DNA of 64,000 bases, from NCBI GenBank assembly GCA_964585925.1, contig CAZPFS010000006.1, positions 9,293-73,292 of the forward strand, given 5' to 3'. Source of the DNA: JAAZLS01 sp964585925 (lineage in GTDB: Bacteria > Bacillota > Dethiobacteria > DTU022). Under the pieces are notes generated by a model that saw only the letters and a program-made list of their open reading frames with translations, did not search any database and was not told the origin of the DNA. Numbering within the stretch: the first letter of the stretch is position 1; every line of letters begins with the position of its first letter. A program made the translations under genes and the position numbers. Shown piece after piece: positions 56,622-64,000 of the stretch.

Positions 56622-59573
56622 TTAATGGTGATCGGGCTGTTCGAATTCCCCTTCCCGGTAGGGGACAAATACGCTATAGTCAACCGATAGGGAAGCAACT
56701 CCGTTTTTTAATGTATAGAGACGGTAATAATAGGTGGACCCGGGCTCCAGATCTTCGTCCCGGTAGGTCAGTTGGTTGCCCGGGAGGGTGCCCAACTCCA
56801 TATAATTGTCCGGGTGTTTTTTGCGTTCCAGGATAAAGCCGTCGGGCGCCTCTCCCGGGAAAATCCAGGTTAAAACTACCGCATCATCACCGAAAACGCC
56901 TTTGAATTCAAGTGGTTTCGGAGGTCTGGGAACGCTTTCTCCCCCACCGGCCACGACTCTCAATTCTACCGGCAATGAGAAACGATCCAGGAGATCCGCG
57001 GCGTACAATATATAGGAATACTCGGTGCCGGGGCTGTCTTCCAGAACATCGGTGTAGTATTGGAATTCAGGACGGATATAGGCTATCAACTGGCGCTCTT
57101 CTCCATTTTTTTCCCGGAACAGAATAAATCTTTTCAGGTCATATTCCCCGGGGTAACCCCACTCCAAGGCGACCTGATTTCCACGGACATTGGCTGTAAA
57201 TCCGGTAGGAGACATCGGGCGTTCCGTCCCCGGTTCAATACCCTGTTCTCCGAAGGGGGGCATCTGTGCGGCGTCCTCGGGACGCCGGCCGGAGGCTCCT
57301 TCCCAACGGGAATCGGTGATCAGGTAGGGCGGGCGATTGAGAAAAATCTTGGTTTCAATCAGATAAGGAGGCACAAAAGGGCCTGCCGGAAGACCGGTGG
57401 AGGTGTCAATATCGACCGCCATATGCAGATCGCAGGTCAGGTGGGGGACCTGGTTTTCCAGGAAATAGTCGGTAGCCACAGTGCCCTGAGCCCGGCAGAG
57501 GTCGGTGGGCAGCAGACCGGACTTGGTGCAGACTTCAACCTGGGTCACTCCCGGAGGGCATCTGAAATTTTCAATGGGCAGAGTTTTGAACACCTCTTTG
57601 AATATTTCCCTCAGAAATGTAGTGGAATAGCTCCAGCCCTGTTCGACGTTGCCGACCCGCGGTTCGTCGTAGCCCATCCAAAAAGTGGCCACCAGATTGG
57701 GGGTATAGGCGGCCAGATAAACATCCCGCCAGAAGTTGGTGGTCCCGGTTTTGCAAGCTATCGGGCGATCGATATTCAGTTTGCTTCCCGTATAGTAACG
57801 CACCTGATCCTGCAGAATATCTGTAACAATAAAAGTGCTGGCCGGGCTCAAAATCTGGCGGGGCCGGGGTTTGTGCTCGTAGATGACCTGTCCCCGGCTG
57901 TTTTCAATACGTTCAATGGCATGCAATTCCAGTTTTAATCCTTCATTAGCCAGCACGCAGTAGGCCTGGGCCATGTCCAGAGCGCTAACTCCATTGGTTA
58001 TACCGCCCAGAGTAGTGGGCAAGTACTGTTCATCGCCGGGAGCAAACGTGGAGATGCCCATCTCCTCCGCGTAGCGGGTTCCCACTTGGGGAGTCAGCTT
58101 TTCAAAGGACCGTACGGCAGGGACGTTGAAGGAATAGAGCAGGGCCTCCCGGACGGTGATCAGCCCCCGAAAGCGGAAATCAAAATTTTCCGGGGCCCAA
58201 CTGCCGGAAATATAGGGGGAATCGTCAAGAACGGATCCCGCGCCCGCCAGTATTCCTTCTTCGAAAGCCGGACCATAGTTGACGATGGGTTTGATCGCTG
58301 AACCGGGCTGCCGGAGACTGGTAAATCGCAGCAATTGGTTATTCTTGCGGCTGTATTCCCGGCCGCCGCCCAGGGCGGTTATTTCACCGGTTTTGGGGTT
58401 GACCAGTACCACCGCCGCCTGGGGCTGGGGAACGCCGTTTTCTTCGTCAATACATTCCGATAGTTTGCTCGCGGAAAGACTTATCTCCGGGTTGGGGGAG
58501 AGTGCCTGCACGGCATCGCGCACTTTGGCCATATCCACGTACACGGTGCGGGGATAAAGATCCGACCGGTTCAATACGTTTTCGACCTGTGCCTGGAAGG
58601 AGCTGTCCATGGTGGTATAGATCCGGAGCCCCCCGTTGTAGATGGCGTTGTAGGCCTCATCTTCGGAGCCGAATTGCGGAATACCGGTTAAGATGTCTAC
58701 CAGTTCCTGGTGAATCACGTAATCAATAAAATAAGGGTGAGGGTACTCCACCGTCGGGGGTTCCCCGTACTCCAGTTCTTCAGCCAGAGCCTGGTCATAC
58801 TGTTGCTGGTCTATGAATTTCAGCCGCAGCATGTTATTGAGCACCAGCGTCTGTTTGGAGACGGCAATTTCCTCGCTGAAGAAAGGGTTGTTGACATTGG
58901 GCGAACTTATTATGCCGGCCAGCAAGGCCCCTTCGGCTACCGTGAGTTCAGCAGTGGTTTTGCCAAAGTAAGTCTGGGCGGCAGTCTCTACTCCATAGGC
59001 ATGGTTGCCGAAATATATCCGGTTCAAATACATTTCCAGGATTTCCGGCTTGGTAAAATGTTTTTCAATTAACAGGGCCAACCATACCTCTTTTATCTTT
59101 CGTTCATAGGTCTGATCAAAGGTCAGGAAAGCATTGCGGGCCAGCTGTTGGGTAATGGTGCTGAACCCCTGGCGGATGGATCGGTAGCGAATATTGGTCA
59201 GCAGGGCTCGAAAAAAGCCGATCATATCCACCCCAAAATGTTTTTCAAAGCGTTCATCCTCGATGGCGATAAAGGCTTTTTGAACGTGTTCGGGGATTTC
59301 GTCGATGGATACAATCACCCGGTTCTGCTCATCGTGGAGGGCGGTTATCTCCCGCCCCTGGTTATCGTAAACAAACGAAGCCTCTACAAACTGCAGCTGA
59401 TCGGGATCAAAGGGAGGCAGATCCCTGACGCAGATGGCGATTACCGCCCCAAAAGCCAAACCCCCGCCCACAATCACTACCAGCATCAGAGTGAGTATGG
59501 TTTTCTTGATCCTTTTAAAGGACCGTTTATTACCGGAATTTTTCTTGCCCTGGCGCGTTTTAGCTTCAGACAA
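56622..59573 (-). CDS. Class A penicillin-binding protein (PBP1A-type) with C-terminal FN3-like repeats
   Basis: 983 residues from TTG at 59573 with GAGGAGG upstream. A short basic tail and one membrane anchor (about 24-50) precede the GT51 glycosyltransferase (catalytic Glu in IAIEDERFEKHFGVD near 105; TITQQLARN; EKHFTKPEILEMYLNRIYFG). The transpeptidase has SAIK (S425-K428), SFN (481-483) and KTGTT (608-612). From about 785 two fibronectin-III-like modules extend the outer part, a common but not universal addition in Firmicutes. It polymerises and cross-links peptidoglycan. An extended -10 TGCTATAAT lies about 60 bp upstream. Confidence 0.95.
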   Translation of the reverse strand: MSEAKTRQGKKNSGNKRSFKRIKKTILTLMLVVIVGGGLAFGAVIAICVRDLPPFDPDQLQFVEASFVYDNQGREITALHDEQNRVIVSIDEIPEHVQKAFIAIEDERFEKHFGVDMIGFFRALLTNIRYRSIRQGFSTITQQLARNAFLTFDQTYERKIKEVWLALLIEKHFTKPEILEMYLNRIYFGNHAYGVETAAQTYFGKTTAELTVAEGALLAGIISSPNVNNPFFSEEIAVSKQTLVLNNMLRLKFIDQQQYDQALAEELEYGEPPTVEYPHPYFIDYVIHQELVDILTGIPQFGSEDEAYNAIYNGGLRIYTTMDSSFQAQVENVLNRSDLYPRTVYVDMAKVRDAVQALSPNPEISLSASKLSECIDEENGVPQPQAAVVLVNPKTGEITALGGGREYSRKNNQLLRFTSLRQPGSAIKPIVNYGPAFEEGILAGAGSVLDDSPYISGSWAPENFDFRFRGLITVREALLYSFNVPAVRSFEKLTPQVGTRYAEEMGISTFAPGDEQYLPTTLGGITNGVSALDMAQAYCVLANEGLKLELHAIERIENSRGQVIYEHKPRPRQILSPASTFIVTDILQDQVRYYTGSKLNIDRPIACKTGTTNFWRDVYLAAYTPNLVATFWMGYDEPRVGNVEQGWSYSTTFLREIFKEVFKTLPIENFRCPPGVTQVEVCTKSGLLPTDLCRAQGTVATDYFLENQVPHLTCDLHMAVDIDTSTGLPAGPFVPPYLIETKIFLNRPPYLITDSRWEGASGRRPEDAAQMPPFGEQGIEPGTERPMSPTGFTANVRGNQVALEWGYPGEYDLKRFILFREKNGEERQLIAYIRPEFQYYTDVLEDSPGTEYSYILYAADLLDRFSLPVELRVVAGGGESVPRPPKPLEFKGVFGDDAVVLTWIFPGEAPDGFILERKKHPDNYMELGTLPGNQLTYRDEDLEPGSTYYYRLYTLKNGVASLSVDYSVFVPYREGEFEQPDHH

Positions 59574-59629
59574 TGTATTAGCCTCCTCATGGTCAGAGAA
59601 AATATTTTTGCATGTACATTGTTGAAAAC

Positions 59630-59638
59630 ATTATAGCA
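59630..59638 (-). promoter_or_regulatory. Extended -10 element of the PBP gene
   Basis: On the minus strand TGCTATAAT, a perfect -10 with the TGn extension, 57 bp before the TTG start. No good -35 is visible, as is usual for extended -10 promoters. Confidence 0.55.
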
Positions 59639-59847
59639 CAACCGGTTGAATTTTTTATAAAAAGTTGAATTGGCTCCGGCCGGAGGCGGTGCGTGGATTA
59701 CGTTTAAATATTGTTTAATACGGTTGGAAACGTATGGACAAAATACCTTTTGATTGCGGATCGGGGGATAAGGAGGTTTTAGTTTGATTACACGAGTTAT
59801 GATATTATAGTTATGGGGATCAACTCAATCCGAAAGGACGAAACCGC

Positions 59848-61077
59848 ATGGCTGTACCGGCAGTAATACTGGGCGCAAATTTTTATACCGCGCTGGGGGG
59901 GATCCGCACCCTGGGCAGGCACGGTATAAAGGTATATGCCCTGGACTACGATTTTTCAAAGGCCTATGCCCTGTCTTCCCGTTATGTGTCCGAGGGAATT
60001 CTTTGTCCGGACATCAACCGCAGTGAGGCGGAAGTAGCTGAATTTCTGTTGGCATTGGGAAAACGGTTTGAGCGGCCCCCGGTGCTGATGGCCTCCGCCG
60101 ACAGTTACGCGCTGCTCATCTCCCGCTATGCAAAGGAACTGGCCCCTTACTACCTTTTTCCGGATAACCCCTCGGGACTTCTGGAAAGGGTGATCAACAA
60201 ACGGGGGCTGTACAGGCTTTCCCAAGAGCATGATTTGCAAATGCCCCTGACTTTTTTTCCGGAGAGCGAAGAATCGATCCGGGAAGCGGCGGAAAAGGTT
60301 CCCTATCCCTGCATTGTCAAGCCCACCATGTCTCACCGGTTTGTAAAGGTTTTCCGGGCCAAGTGCTTACAGGTCGGCCATGCCGCCGCCCTGGTCGATA
60401 CATTGAAACAGGCCCGGGCGGCCGGGCTGGAGGTGATGGTGCAGGAGATCATTCCCGGTTTCGACGACCGGATGTTCTGTTTCGATGTCTATGTGGATCG
60501 GCGGGGCAGGGCCACCCATACCCTGGTTGCCCAAAAACTGAGGCAATTTCCGGCCAATTTTGGATCCTCTACCTTGACCCACCAGTGTTTTGATCCGGAG
60601 ATAGTGGAGCTGGGGCTGGAATATATAAAAAAGCTGGGTTACCGGGGTTACGGGGAGATCGAATTCAAACGGCACCCCGAAACCAACCGGCTGTACATGA
60701 TCGAGATCAATGCCCGGCTGAGCAGCCTGAATGTTTTGTTCGATCTGTGCGGGGTGGAATTTACCCATATCATGTACCGGGATCTGATCGGGGAGCCGCT
60801 GCCTGATTGCCACTTAAAGGAAGAGAAACCCTGGGCTTTCTGGCATGCCTACGAAGATTTTCTGACCATCCGCCAGTACCGCCGCCGCGGGCAGTTAACC
60901 TGGGGGCAGATCATAAAACCCTGGCTGGCTCACCGCAAGGCTCATGCTGTCTGGGCGGTTGATGATCCCGGCCCCCTGTTCTCCTTTGCTCGCCTGATAC
61001 TGGGCAAGGCGCTGAAGAAAGCAAAAGGCCTGTTAACCCCGTATCGGGAGAAGATCAGGGTGGAAGGGCCTGGATAA
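59848..61077 (+). CDS. ATP-grasp ligase, D-aspartate-ligase-like
   Basis: 409 residues. The pre-ATP-grasp fold reads AVILGANFYTALGGIRTLGRHGIKVYALDYD. The ATP-binding domain has YPCIVKPTMSHRFVKVFRAKCLQV (ATP-binding Lys near 157) and VMVQEIIPGFDDRMFCFDVYVDRRG, and the metal site is in GYGEIEFKRHPETNRLYMIEINARLS near 270-295 (Glu and Asn). Related enzymes join amino acids to peptidoglycan precursors (D-aspartate ligase) or to other carboxylates. The divergent class A PBP gene beside it fits a cell-wall role, but substrate assignment is inference. A promoter-like TTGATT/TATAGT pair lies about 35-60 bp upstream. A strong terminator follows at 61105. Confidence 0.82.
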   Translation: MAVPAVILGANFYTALGGIRTLGRHGIKVYALDYDFSKAYALSSRYVSEGILCPDINRSEAEVAEFLLALGKRFERPPVLMASADSYALLISRYAKELAPYYLFPDNPSGLLERVINKRGLYRLSQEHDLQMPLTFFPESEESIREAAEKVPYPCIVKPTMSHRFVKVFRAKCLQVGHAAALVDTLKQARAAGLEVMVQEIIPGFDDRMFCFDVYVDRRGRATHTLVAQKLRQFPANFGSSTLTHQCFDPEIVELGLEYIKKLGYRGYGEIEFKRHPETNRLYMIEINARLSSLNVLFDLCGVEFTHIMYRDLIGEPLPDCHLKEEKPWAFWHAYEDFLTIRQYRRRGQLTWGQIIKPWLAHRKAHAVWAVDDPGPLFSFARLILGKALKKAKGLLTPYREKIRVEGPG

Positions 61078-61104
61078 ATCGATCATCTATTGAAAGAAAT
61101 GGGG

Positions 61105-61149
61105 AAATCAAGTAGAGGCAAGGGAAAAGACCCTGCCTCTACTTGATTT
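61105..61149. terminator. Bidirectional terminator between the ATP-grasp and amidohydrolase genes
   Basis: A perfect 16-bp stem AAATCAAGTAGAGGCA/TGCCTCTACTTGATTT with a 13-base loop and a T-run to 61152 on the plus strand. It can also serve the convergent amidohydrolase gene, which ends at 61182. Confidence 0.88.
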
Positions 61150-61181
61150 TTTATACGGGGAAAAGAAAGGGCCTGTTTTAT

Positions 61182-62960
61182 TTAGTCTTCCGCATCATAG
61201 ACTATCTGGCCGTGGAAAAATGTTTTCAGGATCTGGACGCTGTCGAGTTCCAGCGGGTTCACCTCAAACAGATCCTGATCCAGAATAACCAGATCCGCAT
61301 ATTTGCCTTCCTCAATGCTGCCGGTGAGATCCTCTATGAACAGCTGATAGGCGCCATTGATGGTAAAGCTCTTGATCATATCGATCAGGGAAGCCCGTTC
61401 ATTTTTATTTAGCAAATAGGTAGGATCATCCATATCGGTAATATCTTCTACACCGAAATACTCCCCATTGGCCAGGTTACGGGTTACCCCGAACTCCATG
61501 GCCCAAAGAGGGCTGGGATATGTGGTCACGGGAGAATCGGAGGAGGAAGTGACCACCGCGCCGGCCTCGAAGAAGGACTGCAGGGGGTATTCGTATTCCG
61601 CCCGCTCCCCCAGGAAGGGGGAGTCGATTACTTCAAACCAGCCGGGCTCTTTAAAGTGCCAGTGGGGTTGGGTGGATGCTATTACGCTCAGTTCTTTGAA
61701 CCGGGCAAAATCCGGTGGATCCACTACTTGCAAGTGGGTAATTGTATTTCGACAATCCGGCATCGCATCTTTCTGGGCGTACTCAAAAGCATCCAGTGTA
61801 TTTTTTATCGCCAAATCGCCGATGGCGTGGACATGAACCTGAAAGCCCTCACTGTTCAATGTATTTACCGTTTCTTTAAGTTCATCCATATCCCAGTAAA
61901 ACAGCCCGTACCAGTTGTCGCCTTTGCCTGCTTCTTCCTCATAGGGTTCCAGCAAGGCGCCGGTGACCCCTTCAATAACGCCATCGACCAGAATTTTGGC
62001 GGTGAGCACCTTGTATTGTTCACTGGTATAAGTATTTCTGAGATTTCTCAGTTTGTTTATCTGCTCTTCCACAGGCACATTTGAATCGGGATCGAACCAA
62101 CTAGAAGCGCGTACCCATTGTTTAAGCTCTCCGTTATCCTCCAGGTCTTTGTACAATTCATAGTATTCATCATCCATGCCGGCGGAGAAGATGCCGGTGT
62201 AGCCTATGCTGAGCAGGAAATCCTGATAGGTCAACAGCGCTTTTCTTTTTTGTTCACGTGTAAATTCCTGTGGGGGGACAAGACTCTTGGCACTTTCTTT
62301 GAGGGTGCCCCAGGGTTCGCCGGTGACCGGATCCTTTTCAATGACCCCTCCTTCCGGACTAGGGGTGTCTTTGGTAATTCCGGCATTTTCCAGTGCCTTG
62401 CTGTTTACCCACATGGTATGGGCGTCGTACGACCTGATAATTACCGGTTTATCAGGGGAGATCTCATCCAGCCGTTCCTTCTTGGGACCCAGGGCTGCCT
62501 CCACGCCTTCGAAAGCGCCAATGGAAAACCCATTTCCGTAGTAGGCATCCAGATCGGGGTGGCTTTCCACAAATTCCCTAATCGTCTCCATTGTTTCCTC
62601 TTCATAAAGGACCCCAAACAAGCTAATGTTGTACAGATCGTCAAGGGCCGATCCCGGCGGGTGGAGGTGGCATTCGTTCATCCCCGGCAAGACCATTTTG
62701 CCTTCCAGGTCGATTACTTCCGTATCCGGGCCGATATAGGATTCCAGGTCGTCACTGCTTCCCACCGCCATTATTTTACCGTCCATGATTGCCAGTGCCT
62801 CGGCGACAGTCCCTTCCTGATCAATGGTGTATATAGCGCCGTTGACCAGGACCAGATCGGCTGTTTCACCCGTTGTTTCCGGGGCGCAGGCAGTGGCAAT
62901 CAACACCAGGGCAATCAAAACCAACAGGAACAGGCAACTTGTAACCCGCTTGTTTTTCAT
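61182..62960 (-). CDS. Lipoprotein amidohydrolase (YtcJ-like, Amidohydro_3)
   Basis: 592 residues. The signal peptide ends in IATAC (Cys25), so the enzyme is predicted to be a membrane-anchored surface lipoprotein, unusual for this mostly cytoplasmic family. After the beta-sandwich start (ADLVLVNGAIYTID) comes the metal motif MNECHLHPPGS, then VHVHAIGDLAIKNTLDAFEYA (metal His) and TSSSDSPVTTYPSPLWAMEFGVTR (Asp). The YtcJ-like group includes N-substituted formamide deformylase-type enzymes and many of unknown substrate. It should hydrolyse an amide or related C-N bond outside the cell. Single gene. Confidence 0.9.
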   Translation of the reverse strand: MKNKRVTSCLFLLVLIALVLIATACAPETTGETADLVLVNGAIYTIDQEGTVAEALAIMDGKIMAVGSSDDLESYIGPDTEVIDLEGKMVLPGMNECHLHPPGSALDDLYNISLFGVLYEEETMETIREFVESHPDLDAYYGNGFSIGAFEGVEAALGPKKERLDEISPDKPVIIRSYDAHTMWVNSKALENAGITKDTPSPEGGVIEKDPVTGEPWGTLKESAKSLVPPQEFTREQKRKALLTYQDFLLSIGYTGIFSAGMDDEYYELYKDLEDNGELKQWVRASSWFDPDSNVPVEEQINKLRNLRNTYTSEQYKVLTAKILVDGVIEGVTGALLEPYEEEAGKGDNWYGLFYWDMDELKETVNTLNSEGFQVHVHAIGDLAIKNTLDAFEYAQKDAMPDCRNTITHLQVVDPPDFARFKELSVIASTQPHWHFKEPGWFEVIDSPFLGERAEYEYPLQSFFEAGAVVTSSSDSPVTTYPSPLWAMEFGVTRNLANGEYFGVEDITDMDDPTYLLNKNERASLIDMIKSFTINGAYQLFIEDLTGSIEEGKYADLVILDQDLFEVNPLELDSVQILKTFFHGQIVYDAED

Positions 62961-63322
62961 CTGTTTACCCCCTAATTTATTTTTTTATCTGTGGTATAGA
63001 ACACGGCCAAAAACACGAGGGACCCCCGATCACCTCCCCGGCAAGGTTTTGAGGTTATAATAATTGGTATGTGTGGCCGATTATTACATAATATGAGCTG
63101 GAGGTGGCGATAATGCGGATTGCAATTATTCGTTAAAATTTCTGCAGATAATATGTGTACCCCATCTGCTATCATTAACCCAGTGTGTTTATTTCTATAG
63201 TTAACCGGAAAGTCCTTCCAATAATGATGAATTATGAAGATAAAAAATATTTTACGTTCCGGGCAATCTCCGGGGGTTGTGATAATATAAACAGGGCAGA
63301 TAAATTTCAGGCAGGTGAAAAA
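62961..63322. other. 362-bp intergenic stretch with divergent promoters
   Basis: It separates the amidohydrolase start from DUF3842. A TATAAT at 63056-63061 may be a -10 box for the plus-strand genes, though it lies far upstream. A longer frame into DUF3842 from 63185 lacks family similarity. I see no RNA gene or repeat. Confidence 0.4.
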
Positions 63323-63748
63323 ATGCAGTTGGCGGTGGTGGATGGCCAGGGTGGAGGAATCGGCAAAGCGGTTGTGGATAAATTGCGTCAGTCTATTGGC
63401 GAGGAGATCGTAATTATTGCCCTGGGCACCAATGCCCTGGCTACTTCCTTGATGCTGAGAGCCGGGGCCAACAAAGGGGCCTCCGGTGAAAATGCAATCG
63501 TGGTTAACGCCCCCAAAGCAGAGATCATAATTGGGACCATCGGGATAATAGCCGCCAACTCCATGATGGGGGAGCTAACTCCGGCTATGGCCCGGGCCAT
63601 TGCCGAGAGTCGGGCCTTGAAAATATTGATTCCCTTGAACCGGTACAACATACAGGTAACAGGGAATAAAAACATGCCGCTTCCTCACTATATAGATGAG
63701 GCGGTGGAACTGGTAAAAAATCATTTACGAGGTGAGCAAGATGTGTGA
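63323..63748 (+). CDS. DUF3842 family protein
   Basis: 141 residues from ATG at 63323 (AGGTG upstream). MQLAVVDGQGGGIGKAVVDKLR begins with a glycine-rich Rossmann-like loop, followed by EIVIIALGTNALATSLMLRAGANKGASGENAIVVNAPKAEIIIGTIGIIAANSMMGELTPAMARAIAES and a short C-terminal MPLPHYIDEAVELV. DUF3842 is a Clostridia-associated family of unknown function that looks nucleotide-binding. It overlaps the CooT gene by eight bases, suggesting that the pair acts together, perhaps in nickel or cofactor handling (inference). Confidence 0.85.
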   Translation: MQLAVVDGQGGGIGKAVVDKLRQSIGEEIVIIALGTNALATSLMLRAGANKGASGENAIVVNAPKAEIIIGTIGIIAANSMMGELTPAMARAIAESRALKILIPLNRYNIQVTGNKNMPLPHYIDEAVELVKNHLRGEQDV

Positions 63749-63935
63749 AGCCAATGTGTATTTCCGCGACAAAAAAGGCAAAGAGACGCTGATCCTGGAG
63801 GCGGTGGATAAGGTTATCCCCACCGAAGAGGGCATCTTGCTGGTAAATATATTCAGTGAAAGAAAAACAGTCAAAGCCAAGATCAAGGAGATGGCCCTGG
63901 TAGAACACCGGATAGTGCTGGAGGAAAAAGACTGA
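63741..63935 (+). CDS. CooT-family nickel-binding protein
   Basis: 64 residues from ATG at 63741, with GAGGTGA upstream; the GTG at 63732 is part of that ribosome site. The protein begins Met-Cys-Glu, and a Cys at position 2 is the nickel-binding residue in the small CooT homodimer linked to CO dehydrogenase maturation. The rest (VYFRDKKGKETLILEAVDKVIPTEEGILLVNIFSERKTVKAKIKEMALVEHRIVLEE) has the expected beta-barrel pattern. No CO dehydrogenase genes are in the window, so the client is unknown. Nickel could also be relevant to the LarA-like protein at 37993. It is the last gene in the window. Confidence 0.8.
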   Translation: MCEANVYFRDKKGKETLILEAVDKVIPTEEGILLVNIFSERKTVKAKIKEMALVEHRIVLEEKD

Positions 63936-64000
63936 TTCTTGTCGCTGGGACGGTTCTTAAAGGGTTCAATCGGAAGTTTTGTGCGTAAATAGGCTCAACG

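Overview
The window reads as a scaffold piece from a spore-forming Clostridia-type Firmicute, probably an anaerobe. The reasons are a YtxC sporulation gene beside thrS, infC-rpmI-rplT and pheST-zapA-cvpA-polX-mutS2 in Firmicute order, a Phe T-box leader, an AUU-started infC, an S-layer-type protein with CWB2 cell-wall repeats, a tungstate ABC importer behind a Moco/Tuco-like leader, and a CooT nickel protein. GC is fairly high, start codons are often GTG or TTG, and Shine-Dalgarno sites are strong. Two runs of exactly 100 N (2307-2406, 25936-26035) mark assembly gaps, and both lie inside repeats.

Layout. 1-11131, minus strand: an envelope/exporter cluster. Its transcription order is a secreted membrane protein, an ABC ATPase, an ABC permease, a membrane coiled-coil protein, MoxR, DUF58 and a BatA-like VWA protein cut by the window edge. 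About 2 kb of palindromic repeats and two copies of a DUF559 nuclease gene split DUF58 from the VWA gene. 11351-16301: a UPF0173 hydrolase, then tupABC behind a riboswitch candidate and terminator, a DUF2283 gene, a macrodomain protein and tRNA-Val. 16302-23173, minus strand: repeats, the CWB2 protein, agmatine deiminase and a sodium/solute symporter. 23845-28250: a TGS GTPase, two orphan DNA methyltransferases around a lipid kinase gene, and several repeat blocks.

28296-33686: ytxC, thrS, infC, rpmI, rplT and an rRNA methyltransferase. 33708-46934: a catabolic island with a TRAP transporter, an IclR regulator, a LarA-family protein, a mannonate-type SDR, a 2-hydroxyacid dehydrogenase, a KDPG aldolase fused to a VOC domain, KDG kinase, a uronate-isomerase-like protein and two further dehydrogenases. 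Together these look like uptake of a sugar acid and its breakdown through KDG and KDPG to pyruvate and glyceraldehyde-3-phosphate. No sugar-acid dehydratase is present. KdgR-like palindromes lie in both flanks of iclR. 47053-56583: the housekeeping order resumes with a T-box, pheST, zapA, cvpA, polX, a 3-methyladenine glycosylase and mutS2. 56622-63935: a class A PBP, an ATP-grasp ligase, a lipoprotein amidohydrolase, DUF3842 and CooT.

Most notable: (i) the DUF559 gene duplicated inside a CCCCCTTT/AAAGGGGG palindrome family that recurs at four other places in the window, a possible nuclease-repeat partnership; (ii) a PolX whose first two polymerase aspartates are replaced while its PHP site is intact; (iii) the sugar-acid island with a LarA homologue and KdgR-like operators; (iv) the Moco/Tuco-like leader with an 11-bp antiterminator pairing. 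All functions are read by eye from sequence; no database search was possible.
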